NCBI RefSeq assembly: GCF_017873395.1
Contig: NZ_JAGGKC010000006.1
Span: 62,001 to 126,000 of the forward strand
From: Youngiibacter multivorans
GTDB lineage: Bacteria > Bacillota > Clostridia > Clostridiales > Clostridiaceae
Length of the DNA stretch: 64,000 nucleotides
Direction: 5' to 3'
The notes under the pieces were generated by a model, which worked only from the letters and a program-made list of their open reading frames with translations, was not told where the DNA came from and did not search any database. This document shows, one piece after another, positions 24,043 to 32,201 of the stretch. The position numbers and the translations under genes are program-made. Positions within the stretch are counted from its first letter, which is position 1. Every line of letters starts with the position of its first letter.

Positions 24043-24724
24043 CGAAATCCTCCGGTCTCACAAGCTTTTCGAGGGCATCCTTCGCGGCTGTCTGCTCGGA
24101 CTCCTTTTTTGAAAAACCCTCTCCACGACCCATGGTAATGTCATCGATGACTACCTTGGAATAGAATTTCCTTCTGTGAGGCGGACCCTCGAACTTCACC
24201 ATATCATACCGGATATCCACATCACCGTTCTCCTGCAGTATTTCCTGAAGTCTGGTCTTGTAGTCGAATACTATCTCGTTCCTTCCGGCCATCTCGATAA
24301 GGCTCCTGAAATTCCTGGCGACAAAGACCCTTGCTTCCTCCATGCCCTTATCCAGGTATATGGCAGCGATGACCGCTTCCACCGCATCAGAAAGAAGCGA
24401 GGGCCTTGTCCTTCCGCCGGTCTGTTCCTCGCCTTTGCTCATCCTCATGTGCCTGCCCAGGTCAAGGCTTCTTGCAACCTCATGAAGGGAGCTCTCGCAT
24501 ACTATAAGCGCCCTGAGCTTGGTAAGCTCCCCCTCTGACTTATCTGTGAATTCAGCAAAGAGCATTTCGGTTATGCACAGCTGCAGAACTGCATCCCCGA
24601 GAAACTCAAGCTTTTCATTGTACTCCATGTTCTTGTGCTGATTGGCGAATGATGAGTGCGTCAGCGCAGTCTCAATCAGCTTTTTATCGGAAAATTCGAC
24701 ACCGATGGTCTTTTCAAACTCCAT
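24035..24724 (-). CDS. rnc: Ribonuclease III
   Basis: Double-strand-specific endoribonuclease that processes rRNA and many hairpins. The signature NEKLEFLGDAVL is at residues 36-46, followed by a second acidic site region (LLSDAVEAVIAAIYLD). A C-terminal double-stranded-RNA-binding domain (about residues 157-226) contains FEGPPHRRKFYSKVVI and GEGFSKKESEQTAAKDAL. The length is 229 residues. A hairpin of 18 pairs (24742-24790) lies 17 bases upstream of the ATG and could be its own cleavage target. Confidence 0.96.
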   Translation of the reverse strand: MEFEKTIGVEFSDKKLIETALTHSSFANQHKNMEYNEKLEFLGDAVLQLCITEMLFAEFTDKSEGELTKLRALIVCESSLHEVARSLDLGRHMRMSKGEEQTGGRTRPSLLSDAVEAVIAAIYLDKGMEEARVFVARNFRSLIEMAGRNEIVFDYKTRLQEILQENGDVDIRYDMVKFEGPPHRRKFYSKVVIDDITMGRGEGFSKKESEQTAAKDALEKLVRPEDFDA

Positions 24725-24741
24725 AAATTCATCTCCTTATG

Positions 24742-24790
24742 AAGTTTATTCCTCAAGCTGCCTAACAGACTCAGCCTCAGGAATAAACTT
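24742..24790 (-). promoter_or_regulatory. Long hairpin in the rnc leader, candidate RNase III autoregulatory site
   Basis: In the minus-strand RNA, AAGTTTATTCCT pairs with AGGAATAAACTT (12 pairs), then after a G-G mismatch AGGCTG pairs with CAGCTT (six pairs, one G-U), around an 11-base loop. The base of the stem is 10 bases from the AAGGAG ribosome binding site of rnc. The wobble pair is favourable only in the RNA of the rnc sense strand. Confidence 0.6.
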
Positions 24791-24821
24791 ATGGTCCTCT
24801 ACATTATACAGAAAAAACAAA

Positions 24822-24851
24822 ATCCCGTATACAGCACGCTGAATACGGGAT
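24822..24851 (-). terminator. Intrinsic terminator after acpP
   Basis: ATCCCGTAT-CAG and CTG-ATACGGGAT pair with one internal mismatch around a four-base loop. The minus strand continues TTTTGTTTTTT. It separates acpP from rnc. Confidence 0.85.
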
Positions 24852-24861
24852 CTCAAATCAT

Positions 24862-25092
24862 CTAATCTTCTCCTGTGAGCGTCTTAAGATAATTGACTAC
24901 GTCTCCGACCTTCTTGGCGTTCTCCGCCTGCTCGTCGGCTATCTCTACGTCAAACTCCTCTTCAAGTGCCATGACAAGCTCAACTATGTCAAGCGAATCA
25001 GCACCAAGATCCTCGAAGGTCGAGTCCATTGTAATCTCGTCCTCGTTCAGACTGAGCTTGTCAGCAATTATTGCCCTTACTTTTTCAAACAT
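24862..25092 (-). CDS. acpP: Acyl carrier protein
   Basis: Carries acyl chains on a phosphopantetheine attached to serine during fatty acid synthesis. The attachment motif LGADSLDIVEL is present, with the serine at residue 33. ATG at 25092 has GGAGGTGATTTTA upstream; the longer open frame (25107) would start in that site. The 76-residue length is standard. It follows plsX, its usual partner in phospholipid initiation, by 58 bases; the fab genes often found between plsX and rnc are not present here. Confidence 0.96.
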   Translation of the reverse strand: MFEKVRAIIADKLSLNEDEITMDSTFEDLGADSLDIVELVMALEEEFDVEIADEQAENAKKVGDVVNYLKTLTGED

Positions 25093-25150
25093 TAAAATCA
25101 CCTCCATAGATTGTATAATAGTTGAATCCTTGGTTTAATGCAACATAATC

Positions 25151-26146
25151 CTACTGTTCTTTTGCCATGTTTTCCTTGTAAATTTTAAGGAATCCTCTGT
25201 CATAAAGCTTTTTTGCCTGTCTCAGTGCATTTTTGTATGCCCTTGCATCTGAACTGCCATGCGCCTTTATGACCAGCCCGTCCACTCCCAGCAGGGCTGC
25301 TCCGCCCTCTTCCTTGTAGTCGTGCTTAGCCATGAACTCCTTCAGGGCTGGCTTGACCAGGAGTCCGCCTACCTTTCCCCTTGTCGTAGACATCATGGCT
25401 TCCTTTATCATGGACATGAGGTTCTTAACTACGCCTTCATACATCTTGAGAATCGTGTTTCCTGTAAATCCGTCACAGACAAGGATCTGCACGTCACCAT
25501 CTGTCACTTCTCTCGGTTCCACGTTCCCAACAAAATTGATGGTCGTGTCTGCCTTCAGGAGCTGATATGCTTCCTTGGTCAGTTCATTTCCCTTTTCTTC
25601 CTCAGCACCGATATTGATGAGACCTACCTTAGGTTTGACGAAACCCAGGACGCTTTCAAAATACACTCTTCCCATCCTTGCAAACTCAACCAGGTTGTAT
25701 GGCTTGACATCTGCATTCGCTCCAAGGTCAATTACCATGAACCTTCCGCTCTTTCCCGGTATGAGCGCTGCAAGGGCTGCCCTGTCTATCCCCTTGATCC
25801 TGCCTATGATAAGCAGTCCCCCGGCAAGCAAAGCACCGGTAGATCCTGCGGAAACCACTGCGTCAGCCTTCCCTTCCTTCACCAGGTCGAAGGCTCTCCT
25901 AAGGGACGAATCCTTTTTTCTCCTCATCGCAAGGACCGGCGCCTCATCAAGGCTGATGACTTCCCTTGCATCTATTATCTCCACCTTTGTCTTGTCGTAC
26001 TGATGCTTGGCAAGCTCTTCCTCTATCTTCTCTTTTGGCCCTGTGATGACCACGTTCACTCCATATTCGTTTACTGCCTGGATTGTCCCAGCCACCACTT
26101 CCTGTGGAGCGTGGTCTCCCCCCATGCCATCTACTGCTATCCTCAT
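25151..26146 (-). CDS. plsX: Phosphate acyltransferase PlsX
   Basis: Makes acyl-phosphate from acyl-ACP, the donor for PlsY in phosphatidic acid synthesis. Begins MRIAVDGMGGDHAPQEVV and has SAGSTGALLAGG, GLINIGAEEEKGN and VCDGFTGN(T/V)ILK, typical of the family. At 331 residues it is normal. An extended -10 promoter candidate is at 26182-26187. I looked for but did not find a clear FapR-type operator. Confidence 0.96.
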   Translation of the reverse strand: MRIAVDGMGGDHAPQEVVAGTIQAVNEYGVNVVITGPKEKIEEELAKHQYDKTKVEIIDAREVISLDEAPVLAMRRKKDSSLRRAFDLVKEGKADAVVSAGSTGALLAGGLLIIGRIKGIDRAALAALIPGKSGRFMVIDLGANADVKPYNLVEFARMGRVYFESVLGFVKPKVGLINIGAEEEKGNELTKEAYQLLKADTTINFVGNVEPREVTDGDVQILVCDGFTGNTILKMYEGVVKNLMSMIKEAMMSTTRGKVGGLLVKPALKEFMAKHDYKEEGGAALLGVDGLVIKAHGSSDARAYKNALRQAKKLYDRGFLKIYKENMAKEQ

Positions 26147-26181
26147 ATGGCACCTCCAATCAAAATATTCTTACTGTCGCA

Positions 26182-26187
26182 ATTATA
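26182..26187 (-). promoter_or_regulatory. Extended -10 promoter candidate for plsX
   Basis: On the minus strand TATGG precedes TATAAT (26187-26182), giving TGN-TATAAT. No convincing -35 is visible at 16-18 bases, as is common for extended -10 promoters. The element follows the rpmF terminator. Confidence 0.5.
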
Positions 26188-26235
26188 CCATATAGCCATA
26201 ATCAGACATACATGTCATAAGGATGAAAAAACAAA

Positions 26236-26281
26236 AAAGCTAGCCATGGGGATCGGTAAAACGATTCCCTGACTAGCTTAT
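26236..26281 (-). terminator. Intrinsic terminator after rpmF
   Basis: TAAGCTAG...CTAGCTT with inner CAGGG/CCC and ATCG/CGAT pairing forms a long imperfect stem. TTTTTTGTTTTTT follows on the minus strand, a strong T tract. Confidence 0.8.
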
Positions 26282-26307
26282 TGACATTCCAAAACATCAC
26301 AAAATGT

Positions 26308-26493
26308 CTATTCAGCCTCTACAGCTACTACTTCCTTACCGTCGTAGTATCCGCATGCCTTGCAGACTCTGTGGGGGAGCTTCTTCTCATGGCACTGCGG
26401 GCACTCTACGAGTCCTGGAGCCGCGAGCGTGAAGGTCTGAGCCCTTCTTCTGTCTCTTCTGCCTTTAGAAAACTTTCTAGCTGGATTTCCCAT
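26308..26493 (-). CDS. rpmF: 50S ribosomal protein L32
   Basis: Small large-subunit protein. The product begins MGNPARKFSKGRRDRRRAQ, followed by a zinc ribbon of CPQC...CKAC (two CxxC pairs), the zinc-binding form of L32. ATG at 26493 has AAGGAGGTGTAACA upstream and gives 61 residues; the longer frame begins inside DUF177. The stop codon of the upstream DUF177 gene is two bases before this ATG, so the two are translationally linked. A strong terminator follows. Confidence 0.96.
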   Translation of the reverse strand: MGNPARKFSKGRRDRRRAQTFTLAAPGLVECPQCHEKKLPHRVCKACGYYDGKEVVAVEAE

Positions 26494-26495
26494 TG

Positions 26496-26990
26496 TTACA
26501 CCTCCTTGAAAATGTCCTTGAGAGCCGATAGCCTTGGATCCTCGTCTACGGGGGCACAATCGCACTCTCGTATGTTGAGGTTGGTTCCGCAGCTCTGGCA
26601 AAGGCCTTTGCAGTCCTCTTTGCATAGGACTTTTATGGGCATCGAGATATAAATGCTGTTGAGAACAACATCCTTGAGGTCAATAAATCCGCCTTCCTGG
26701 ACAGGCACAAGTCCCTCTTCTTCTCCGCCTTCTGCGATCTTTTCGTCGATTTCAACTACAAGATCCCGTTCAAATTCTTCCAAACATCTTGAACATGTCT
26801 CCGACAGTCTGGTCTTTGCGGTCAGCTTAACAGCCGCAACACCTTCGGTCACATCGACCGTGCCGGTGACTTTTATAGGTTCAAGCGTCCTGATTTCCTC
26901 ATTGTTGTAAACAAGCTGGCTTGCCGTTATGGCAAATTCCACTATCTTGGTTACACTTTTCTTGTTAATATCATGTAGTGATATAAGCAT
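26496..26990 (-). CDS. DUF177 (YceD-family) protein
   Basis: YceD-family protein upstream of rpmF in most bacteria and linked to 23S rRNA accumulation in characterised homologues. ATG at 26990 has AGGAGTAGAT upstream; the frame would otherwise extend to 27077. The 164-residue product has two cysteine pairs, CSRC and LCKEDCKGLCQSCG, plus a CDC near the end, as in the family. A consensus promoter is at 27083-27111, and the leader has alternative base-pairing possibilities that include the ribosome binding site. Confidence 0.88.
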   Translation of the reverse strand: MLISLHDINKKSVTKIVEFAITASQLVYNNEEIRTLEPIKVTGTVDVTEGVAAVKLTAKTRLSETCSRCLEEFERDLVVEIDEKIAEGGEEEGLVPVQEGGFIDLKDVVLNSIYISMPIKVLCKEDCKGLCQSCGTNLNIRECDCAPVDEDPRLSALKDIFKEV

Positions 26991-27082
26991 ATCTACTCCT
27001 AGATCCTCATCCAAGTGGCATCCTGTGTGAGTAGGATGGTGCCAAAAGGATAAAGTTTTGCCCTTGTGAGCAAACACGTATT

Positions 27083-27111
27083 ATTATATTTATTCGGAGT
27101 TCAAAAGTCAA
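27083..27111 (-). promoter_or_regulatory. Promoter for DUF177-rpmF
   Basis: TTGACT (27111-27106), 17 bases, TATAAT (27088-27083) on the minus strand. The predicted leader before the DUF177 gene is about 85 bases. Confidence 0.75.
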
Positions 27112-27245
27112 GACTTTTCAATATCCACGTCTTTTTCGTCTCTTACCTTATTCTCCCGTACCTCGATTATATACCAATTGCTGGATTTGTGAAGAGGAAG
27201 AGTCAATTTTTACCCTTTTGTACTTTTTTAAGACTGAAATCCAGA

Positions 27246-27251
27246 TATAAT
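27246..27251 (+). promoter_or_regulatory. -10 candidate for the CapA-like lipoprotein gene
   Basis: TATAAT lies 24 bases before the GTG start, in the divergent region with the DUF177 promoter. No good -35 is seen at standard spacing. Confidence 0.35.
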
Positions 27252-27274
27252 GAAAGGGATTAATTGATAGGACG

Positions 27275-28540
27275 GTGAGTGAAATAGCCAGATGCGTCAA
27301 TAAAGCAATCCTATTGGCACTACTACCGATGCTGCTTCTTTCCTCCTGCGGTTTCTTTGAACCTGCTGTAGGAGCTGCTAAACCGACCTCAGCCACAGTG
27401 CCATCGGATCCATCAAATCCTTCGGTACCTACCACCCCTTCAGAAGCACCTGAGCCTGACAATACAGTGGTTATCACTGCTGTTGGGGACATAATGGTCC
27501 ATTATCCGCAGCTAATAGCCCAGAAGACCGGCGAAGGGACTTACGACTTCACTGATAACTTCATTTTCATAAAGGATATCATCAAGGAATCGGACTTATC
27601 TTTTGCAAACCTCGAGACAACCATACTTGCGAGCAAGAAGCCTTCGACATATCCAAGATTCAATTCACCCCCGGAGCTTCTCGATGCGATCAAAGAAACT
27701 GGATTCGATATCATCTCAACTATCAACAACCATACCATGGATACCGGCAAGGCAGGGGTTCTGGCAACTTTGGATGAACTCGAGGAAAGAAATCTCACTG
27801 CTTTCGGAACCTACAGGAGCAAGAACGATGCAAAATATCTCGTCCGTACTGTAAAGAACATAAAGATTGGCATGGCTGCATTCACCTGCGGTTATTTTAA
27901 CAGCAGCGGTCCGTACATCAACAACATCCCTACTGAAGGCATTGGAAACCAGCTGAACATAATAGATACCACAAGTGTGGACTCATCCTTTGAGAAGATC
28001 AGAGTACAGATTGAAAAGATGAAATCAGACGGCTGTGAATTCATAACCCTGGTTCTGCATTGGGGTACTGAGTACCAGAAGGAGCCAAACAGCTACCAGA
28101 AGAAGCTTGCCCAGAAGCTTATTGATGAAGGAGTGGATCTAATACTCGGATCTCATCCACACCTCGTACAGTCCATGGAATTCGTGGAATCAACTGACGG
28201 AAAGCACGAAGGACTCGTCGCATACTCCATGGGAAACTTCCTGTCCAACCAGAGATTTGAAATCCTGGAGATAAAGGGAACCGAAACAGGAATGGTTGCG
28301 AGAGTGACGCTTGAAAAGGACGAGAAAGGCAATGTAGAGATCAGGAAGGCCGAATACGTGCCCACCTGGATAAGCCTGACAGGTGTCGAAGAGGATGCAG
28401 ATTACAAGATATTGCCAATTGGCGATGACTTCAAGGAAACAGCAGAAAAGTATGAAGCAGATGAAAAGGCAATCAAGGAATCTCTGGAATGGCTTAAGGC
28501 AGCGATGAAGGATGAGAAAGTCATGCTTTACGGAAAATAG
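27275..28540 (+). CDS. CapA-family (poly-gamma-glutamate type) lipoprotein, putative metallophosphoesterase
   Basis: Exported lipoprotein with a GTG start. It has a signal peptide of about 24 residues ending in the lipobox LSSC (cysteine at residue 25), then a low-complexity P/S/T-rich linker of about 40 residues (TVPSDPSNPSVPTTPSEAPE) suited to span the wall. The CapA/PgsA metallophosphoesterase domain follows, with AVGDIMVHYPQ, NLETTI, FDIISTINNHTMD, LHWGTEY and ILGSHPHLVQ. The 421 residues match CapA. It is on the plus strand and alone, convergent with ackA, with no capBC neighbours, so capsule synthesis is not implied. A wall-related phosphatase is an alternative. Confidence 0.85.
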   Translation: MSEIARCVNKAILLALLPMLLLSSCGFFEPAVGAAKPTSATVPSDPSNPSVPTTPSEAPEPDNTVVITAVGDIMVHYPQLIAQKTGEGTYDFTDNFIFIKDIIKESDLSFANLETTILASKKPSTYPRFNSPPELLDAIKETGFDIISTINNHTMDTGKAGVLATLDELEERNLTAFGTYRSKNDAKYLVRTVKNIKIGMAAFTCGYFNSSGPYINNIPTEGIGNQLNIIDTTSVDSSFEKIRVQIEKMKSDGCEFITLVLHWGTEYQKEPNSYQKKLAQKLIDEGVDLILGSHPHLVQSMEFVESTDGKHEGLVAYSMGNFLSNQRFEILEIKGTETGMVARVTLEKDEKGNVEIRKAEYVPTWISLTGVEEDADYKILPIGDDFKETAEKYEADEKAIKESLEWLKAAMKDEKVMLYGK

Positions 28541-28576
28541 GACCCTTAATCAAAATAAAATCAAATAAAAGAAGTA

Positions 28577-28603
28577 CAGCCGGACCAAAGTTTGGTCCGG
28601 CTG
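28577..28603. terminator. Bidirectional terminator between the lipoprotein gene and ackA
   Basis: CAGCCGGACCAAA and TTTGGTCCGGCTG form a 13-base perfect stem around a G. It lies between convergent genes. The minus strand continues with several short T runs. Confidence 0.8.
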
Positions 28604-28613
28604 CATTATTTGA

Positions 28614-29807
28614 CTATTTTACCAAAGCCAGAGTGTCTCTTGCTATCATGAGCTCCTCATTAGTTGGAACTACAAGAACCTTGACCTTTGAGGCGTCAGT
28701 GGATATGATTGTTTCCTTTCCTCTTACCTTGTTCTTTGCCTTGTCCATGTTTATGCCAAAGTATTCAAGGTTTGATGCTATCGCTTCCCTTGCCTCTGGA
28801 GCGTTCTCACCAAGACCGGCGGTGAACACGAGGGCATCTATTCCATTCATTGCTGCAACGAAATAGCCTATGTATTTCTTGACCCTGTAGAAGAATACTT
28901 CAAGAGCAAGGTTTGCCCTGTTGTTGCCGCCGTCAGCTGCAACTTCTATGTCCCTGAAGTCTGACGATACGCCTGACAGTCCAAGTACTCCTGACTTCTT
29001 GTTCATTATGTCGAGAACCTCATCATAGGAGTAATTTGATACTCTCATGAGGTAAGGGATTATAGCAGGGTCGATGTCTCCGCATCTTGTTCCCATGAGG
29101 AGTCCTTCAAGCGGCGTGAATCCCATGGAAGTGTCAACTGACTTTCCATACTGTACTGCTGCTACTGATGCTCCATTTCCAAGATGGCAGGTGACTATCT
29201 TCAGGTCCTTGATATCCTTGCCCAGAATATCAGCAGTCCTGTAAGCTACATATTTGTGGCTTGTACCGTGGAAGCCGTATTTCCTGATATGATGCTCCTT
29301 GTACATCTCATATGGAAGACCATAAAGGAAAGCCTTTTCTGGCATAGTCTGATGGAATGCTGTATCAAATACTGCAACCATCTTAGTATCAGGCATGAGG
29401 GCCTGGCACGCTCTTATTCCGATTATGTTAGGTGGGTTGTGCAGCGGTGCGAGCTCTGAGAAGTCCACAAGGTCCTTCATGACTTCATCGTCTATCACAA
29501 CAGAATCAGCGTACTTTTCTCCGCCATGAACCACTCTGTGTCCAACTGCTCCGATTTCATCCATTGATGCGATGACCCCGTTTACTCCGTCTGTAAGAGT
29601 ATCAAGAACATGCTTTATCGCATCCTTGTGGTCTTTCATAGGAACTGTAAGTATATACTTTTCCCTTCCGTCCACTCTCTGAGTTAGTACAGAACCTTCT
29701 ATCCCGATCCTTTCAACAAGTCCGTTCGCAAGGGCATGTTCATTGTCCATGTCGATCAGCTGATACTTGAGGGATGAGCTTCCGCAATTAATTACTAGTA
29801 CTTTCAT
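28614..29807 (-). CDS. ackA: Acetate kinase
   Basis: Reversible acetyl phosphate plus ADP to acetate plus ATP, the energy-conserving end of fermentation. MKVLVINCGSSSLKYQL at the N-terminus (ASKHA fold), VHGGEKY, FHQTMP, CHLGNGASVAA and FTAGLGENAPEAR are diagnostic. At 397 residues it is standard. It follows pta by 46 bases with no visible separate promoter, so the two are an operon. Confidence 0.97.
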   Translation of the reverse strand: MKVLVINCGSSSLKYQLIDMDNEHALANGLVERIGIEGSVLTQRVDGREKYILTVPMKDHKDAIKHVLDTLTDGVNGVIASMDEIGAVGHRVVHGGEKYADSVVIDDEVMKDLVDFSELAPLHNPPNIIGIRACQALMPDTKMVAVFDTAFHQTMPEKAFLYGLPYEMYKEHHIRKYGFHGTSHKYVAYRTADILGKDIKDLKIVTCHLGNGASVAAVQYGKSVDTSMGFTPLEGLLMGTRCGDIDPAIIPYLMRVSNYSYDEVLDIMNKKSGVLGLSGVSSDFRDIEVAADGGNNRANLALEVFFYRVKKYIGYFVAAMNGIDALVFTAGLGENAPEAREAIASNLEYFGINMDKAKNKVRGKETIISTDASKVKVLVVPTNEELMIARDTLALVK

Positions 29808-29853
29808 TACTTTCCTCCTGCCTTTTAGCTATATATATTTATTTTTTTGAAAG

Positions 29854-30855
29854 CTATTTCTGTGACTGTGCCTGTACTGCAGTTATCGCCACGACATTCA
29901 CTATGTCCTCAGCGCTGCAGCCCCTTGAAAGGTCGTTGATTGGCTTGGCAAAGCCCTGGCATATAGGTCCTATGGCCTCTGCGCCTGCAAGTCTCTGGAC
30001 AAGCTTGTACCCTATGTTTCCAGCCTGAAGGTCAGGGAATACGAGGACATTGGCCTCTCCAGCAACCTTCGAGTTTGGAGCCTTCTGCTTTCCAACCTTT
30101 GCAACAAGGGCAGCGTCAGCCTGAAGCTCGCCTTCGATCGCAAGGTCAGGTCTCAGCTCGTTTGCCTTCTTTACAGCATTCTGGACCTTGGTAACAAGCT
30201 CGTGCTTTGCGCTTCCCATTGTCGAGAATGAAAGCATCGCAACCTTAGGATCCATTCCGCAAAGCTTCTTCGCAGTATCTGCAGTCGAGATCGCAATTGC
30301 TGCAAGCTCGTCCTCATTGGGATTAGGATTGACAGCGCAGTCCGCAAACAGCATCATGCCTTCCTTGCCATAGCTCTCGTCCTCAAGAAGCATTACGAAG
30401 AATGATGAAACTACGCTTATACCAGGAGCGGTCTTCACTATCTGAAGTCCCGGCCTCAGCAGGTCACCAGTCGTATGTATGGCGCCTGACACCATTCCCT
30501 GGGCATCGTCCTTCTTGACCATCATTGTACCGAAATACATCGGGTCAAGCATTGTCTTCGCAGCAATTTCCTCGGTTACTCCCTTGGATTTCCTGAGCTC
30601 GTAGAATTCCTTGACATATTCTGCGGTCTTCTCGGACTTTGAAGGATCCTGTATCTCTATCCCTTCTATGTTCAGTCCCAGCTTTCCAGCCTTTTCCCTT
30701 ATGACTTCCTCGTTACCTACAAGTATGACCTCAGCAATCTTTTCAGCATTGATTGTAGCAGCTGCAGTCAGATTCCTTTCCTCTTCGCCTTCCGGCAGGA
30801 CTATTCTCTGTATGTCGCTTTTGGCCATTTCTTTCATGCTTGACATAAAATCCAT
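29854..30855 (-). CDS. pta: Phosphate acetyltransferase
   Basis: Interconverts acetyl-CoA and acetyl phosphate. The short type (333 residues) lacks the N-terminal regulatory domain of the E. coli enzyme. Conserved blocks MVSGAIHTTGDLLRPGL and VLVFPDLQAGNIGYKL are visible. AAAGGAG precedes the ATG. It forms an operon with ackA. It is divergent from tmcAL, with a candidate promoter at 30883-30912. Confidence 0.96.
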   Translation of the reverse strand: MDFMSSMKEMAKSDIQRIVLPEGEEERNLTAAATINAEKIAEVILVGNEEVIREKAGKLGLNIEGIEIQDPSKSEKTAEYVKEFYELRKSKGVTEEIAAKTMLDPMYFGTMMVKKDDAQGMVSGAIHTTGDLLRPGLQIVKTAPGISVVSSFFVMLLEDESYGKEGMMLFADCAVNPNPNEDELAAIAISTADTAKKLCGMDPKVAMLSFSTMGSAKHELVTKVQNAVKKANELRPDLAIEGELQADAALVAKVGKQKAPNSKVAGEANVLVFPDLQAGNIGYKLVQRLAGAEAIGPICQGFAKPINDLSRGCSAEDIVNVVAITAVQAQSQK

Positions 30856-30882
30856 AAAAATTAGCTCCTTTCGTATTTACCT

Positions 30883-30912
30883 TCTAATATGATACAACTT
30901 TCAATGTGTGCA
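30883..30912 (-). promoter_or_regulatory. Promoter candidate for pta-ackA
   Basis: On the minus strand TTGAAA and TATCAT are separated by 18 bases within the interval between pta and tmcAL. A -10-like TATAAT for tmcAL on the plus strand is at about 30942. A short inverted repeat, TGCATTT/AAATGCA (30909-30928), lies in the interval. Confidence 0.4.
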
Positions 30913-30964
30913 TTTCAAGGAAAATGCAGTAAAATATACTTTATAATGCATGGGAGGTTACATC

Positions 30965-32146
30965 ATGAGACCTTGCGCTATAATCGCTGAATACAATCCT
31001 TTCCACAAGGGTCATGCTTATCAGGTCGAAGAGACACGGAAAAACGGTGCCACCCACGTCATCGCACTGATGTCTGGAAACTTCGTACAGCGCGGTGCAC
31101 CAGCACTTTTCGACAAATACAGGAGAGCCCATATGGCTGTTCTTGGCGGGGTAGACCTGGTTCTCGAGCTGCCTTCAGTATACGCCCTATCCTCTGCTGA
31201 ATTTTTCGCAAGGGGTTCTGTTGACATATTGAACCGCCTTCATGGCATAAGCATGCTATCCTTCGGATCAGAAGCCGGAGATTTAGGCACCCTATCAAGA
31301 ATCACAGAGATCGTCTCGGAAGAACCTGATGAATACAGGCTTCTCCTGAGGAAATACCTTGACCTTGGACAGTCATTTCCCGGTGCCAGGTCAAAAGCAC
31401 TCGAAGCACTGCTTCCGGATATTCCTCCAGGTGTTCTTTCAAGCCCTAACAATATTCTAGGAGTTGAGTATCTGAAGGCACTTCGAAAGACAGCCTCATC
31501 CATAGAACCGTTTACAATAAGGAGACAGGGAGCCGGCTACCATGAGGAAGACCTTGAGAAGTCACTTCCATCGGCTACCGGGATAAGGAAGCTGCTCCTT
31601 GATGGAGGCGCTGCAGAAGGACTTCTTCCGGATAGCTCAGGTGAAGAGCTTGCCAGGCTTCTCTCATCAGGGTATTCGATGGTAACGCTTGAAAGCTGCA
31701 AAGACCTTCTGCTTTACAGGCTGACCGTTGATGGAGACTGCCTGTCAAACCTTCCCGATGCTTCGGGAGGGCTTTGCGAACGCATGGTCCAGCATTCTCA
31801 TCTGATAGGGACATCTGGAGTGAGCAGCTTCATAGAAGCTGTCAAAACCCGGAGATACACTCATACCAGGATATCCAGGATACTGATGCAGTTCCTTCTC
31901 TCCTTCGACAGATGCGACCTTGACAGCCTTAGGAGGGGTACTCCCGGTGCTGTAAAGATCCTCGAGTCGACCCCAAGAGGCAACGAGTTCCTCGCTTCGA
32001 TAAGGAAGGATACTGAAATAAGACTCATCCACAACTTCGGAAGAGAAATAGATGAATACCATGCCCTAGATTCAAAGGCTTCGAAGGTCTACGGTCTGCT
32101 TTGCAGAGACTATGACGCTTCCTGGGATTTCAAAGGTTACATATGA
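30965..32146 (+). CDS. tmcAL: tRNA(Met) cytidine acetate ligase TmcAL
   Basis: Forms N4-acetylcytidine at position 34 of elongator tRNA-Met using acetate and ATP, through an acetyl-adenylate. The nucleotidyltransferase motif NPFHKGH (residues 11-17) and the family block AVLGGVDLVLELPSVYALSSAE are present. The last third is the helical tRNA-binding part. ATG at 30965 with GGGAGGTTACATC upstream gives MRPCAIIAEYNPF and 393 residues. It is divergent from the acetate-producing pta-ackA operon. A terminator-like hairpin follows it. Confidence 0.92.
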   Translation: MRPCAIIAEYNPFHKGHAYQVEETRKNGATHVIALMSGNFVQRGAPALFDKYRRAHMAVLGGVDLVLELPSVYALSSAEFFARGSVDILNRLHGISMLSFGSEAGDLGTLSRITEIVSEEPDEYRLLLRKYLDLGQSFPGARSKALEALLPDIPPGVLSSPNNILGVEYLKALRKTASSIEPFTIRRQGAGYHEEDLEKSLPSATGIRKLLLDGGAAEGLLPDSSGEELARLLSSGYSMVTLESCKDLLLYRLTVDGDCLSNLPDASGGLCERMVQHSHLIGTSGVSSFIEAVKTRRYTHTRISRILMQFLLSFDRCDLDSLRRGTPGAVKILESTPRGNEFLASIRKDTEIRLIHNFGREIDEYHALDSKASKVYGLLCRDYDASWDFKGYI

Positions 32147-32154
32147 CAAAAAGC

Positions 32155-32193
32155 AAGGCTCCCAGCATCCATACTTGGATGTTTGCGAGCCTT
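32155..32193. terminator. Bidirectional terminator between tmcAL and the coiled-coil gene
   Basis: AAGGCTC and GAGCCTT, with inner CATCCA/TGGATG, form an imperfect stem-loop between the convergent ends. It likely terminates both directions. Confidence 0.65.
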
Positions 32194-32201
32194 CCTGCTG
32201 T

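Noticed and set aside
25259..26272. 337-codon plus-strand open frame opposite plsX
   Set aside because: Mirror of plsX with no conserved pattern and no ribosome binding site; it would also cross the plsX promoter.
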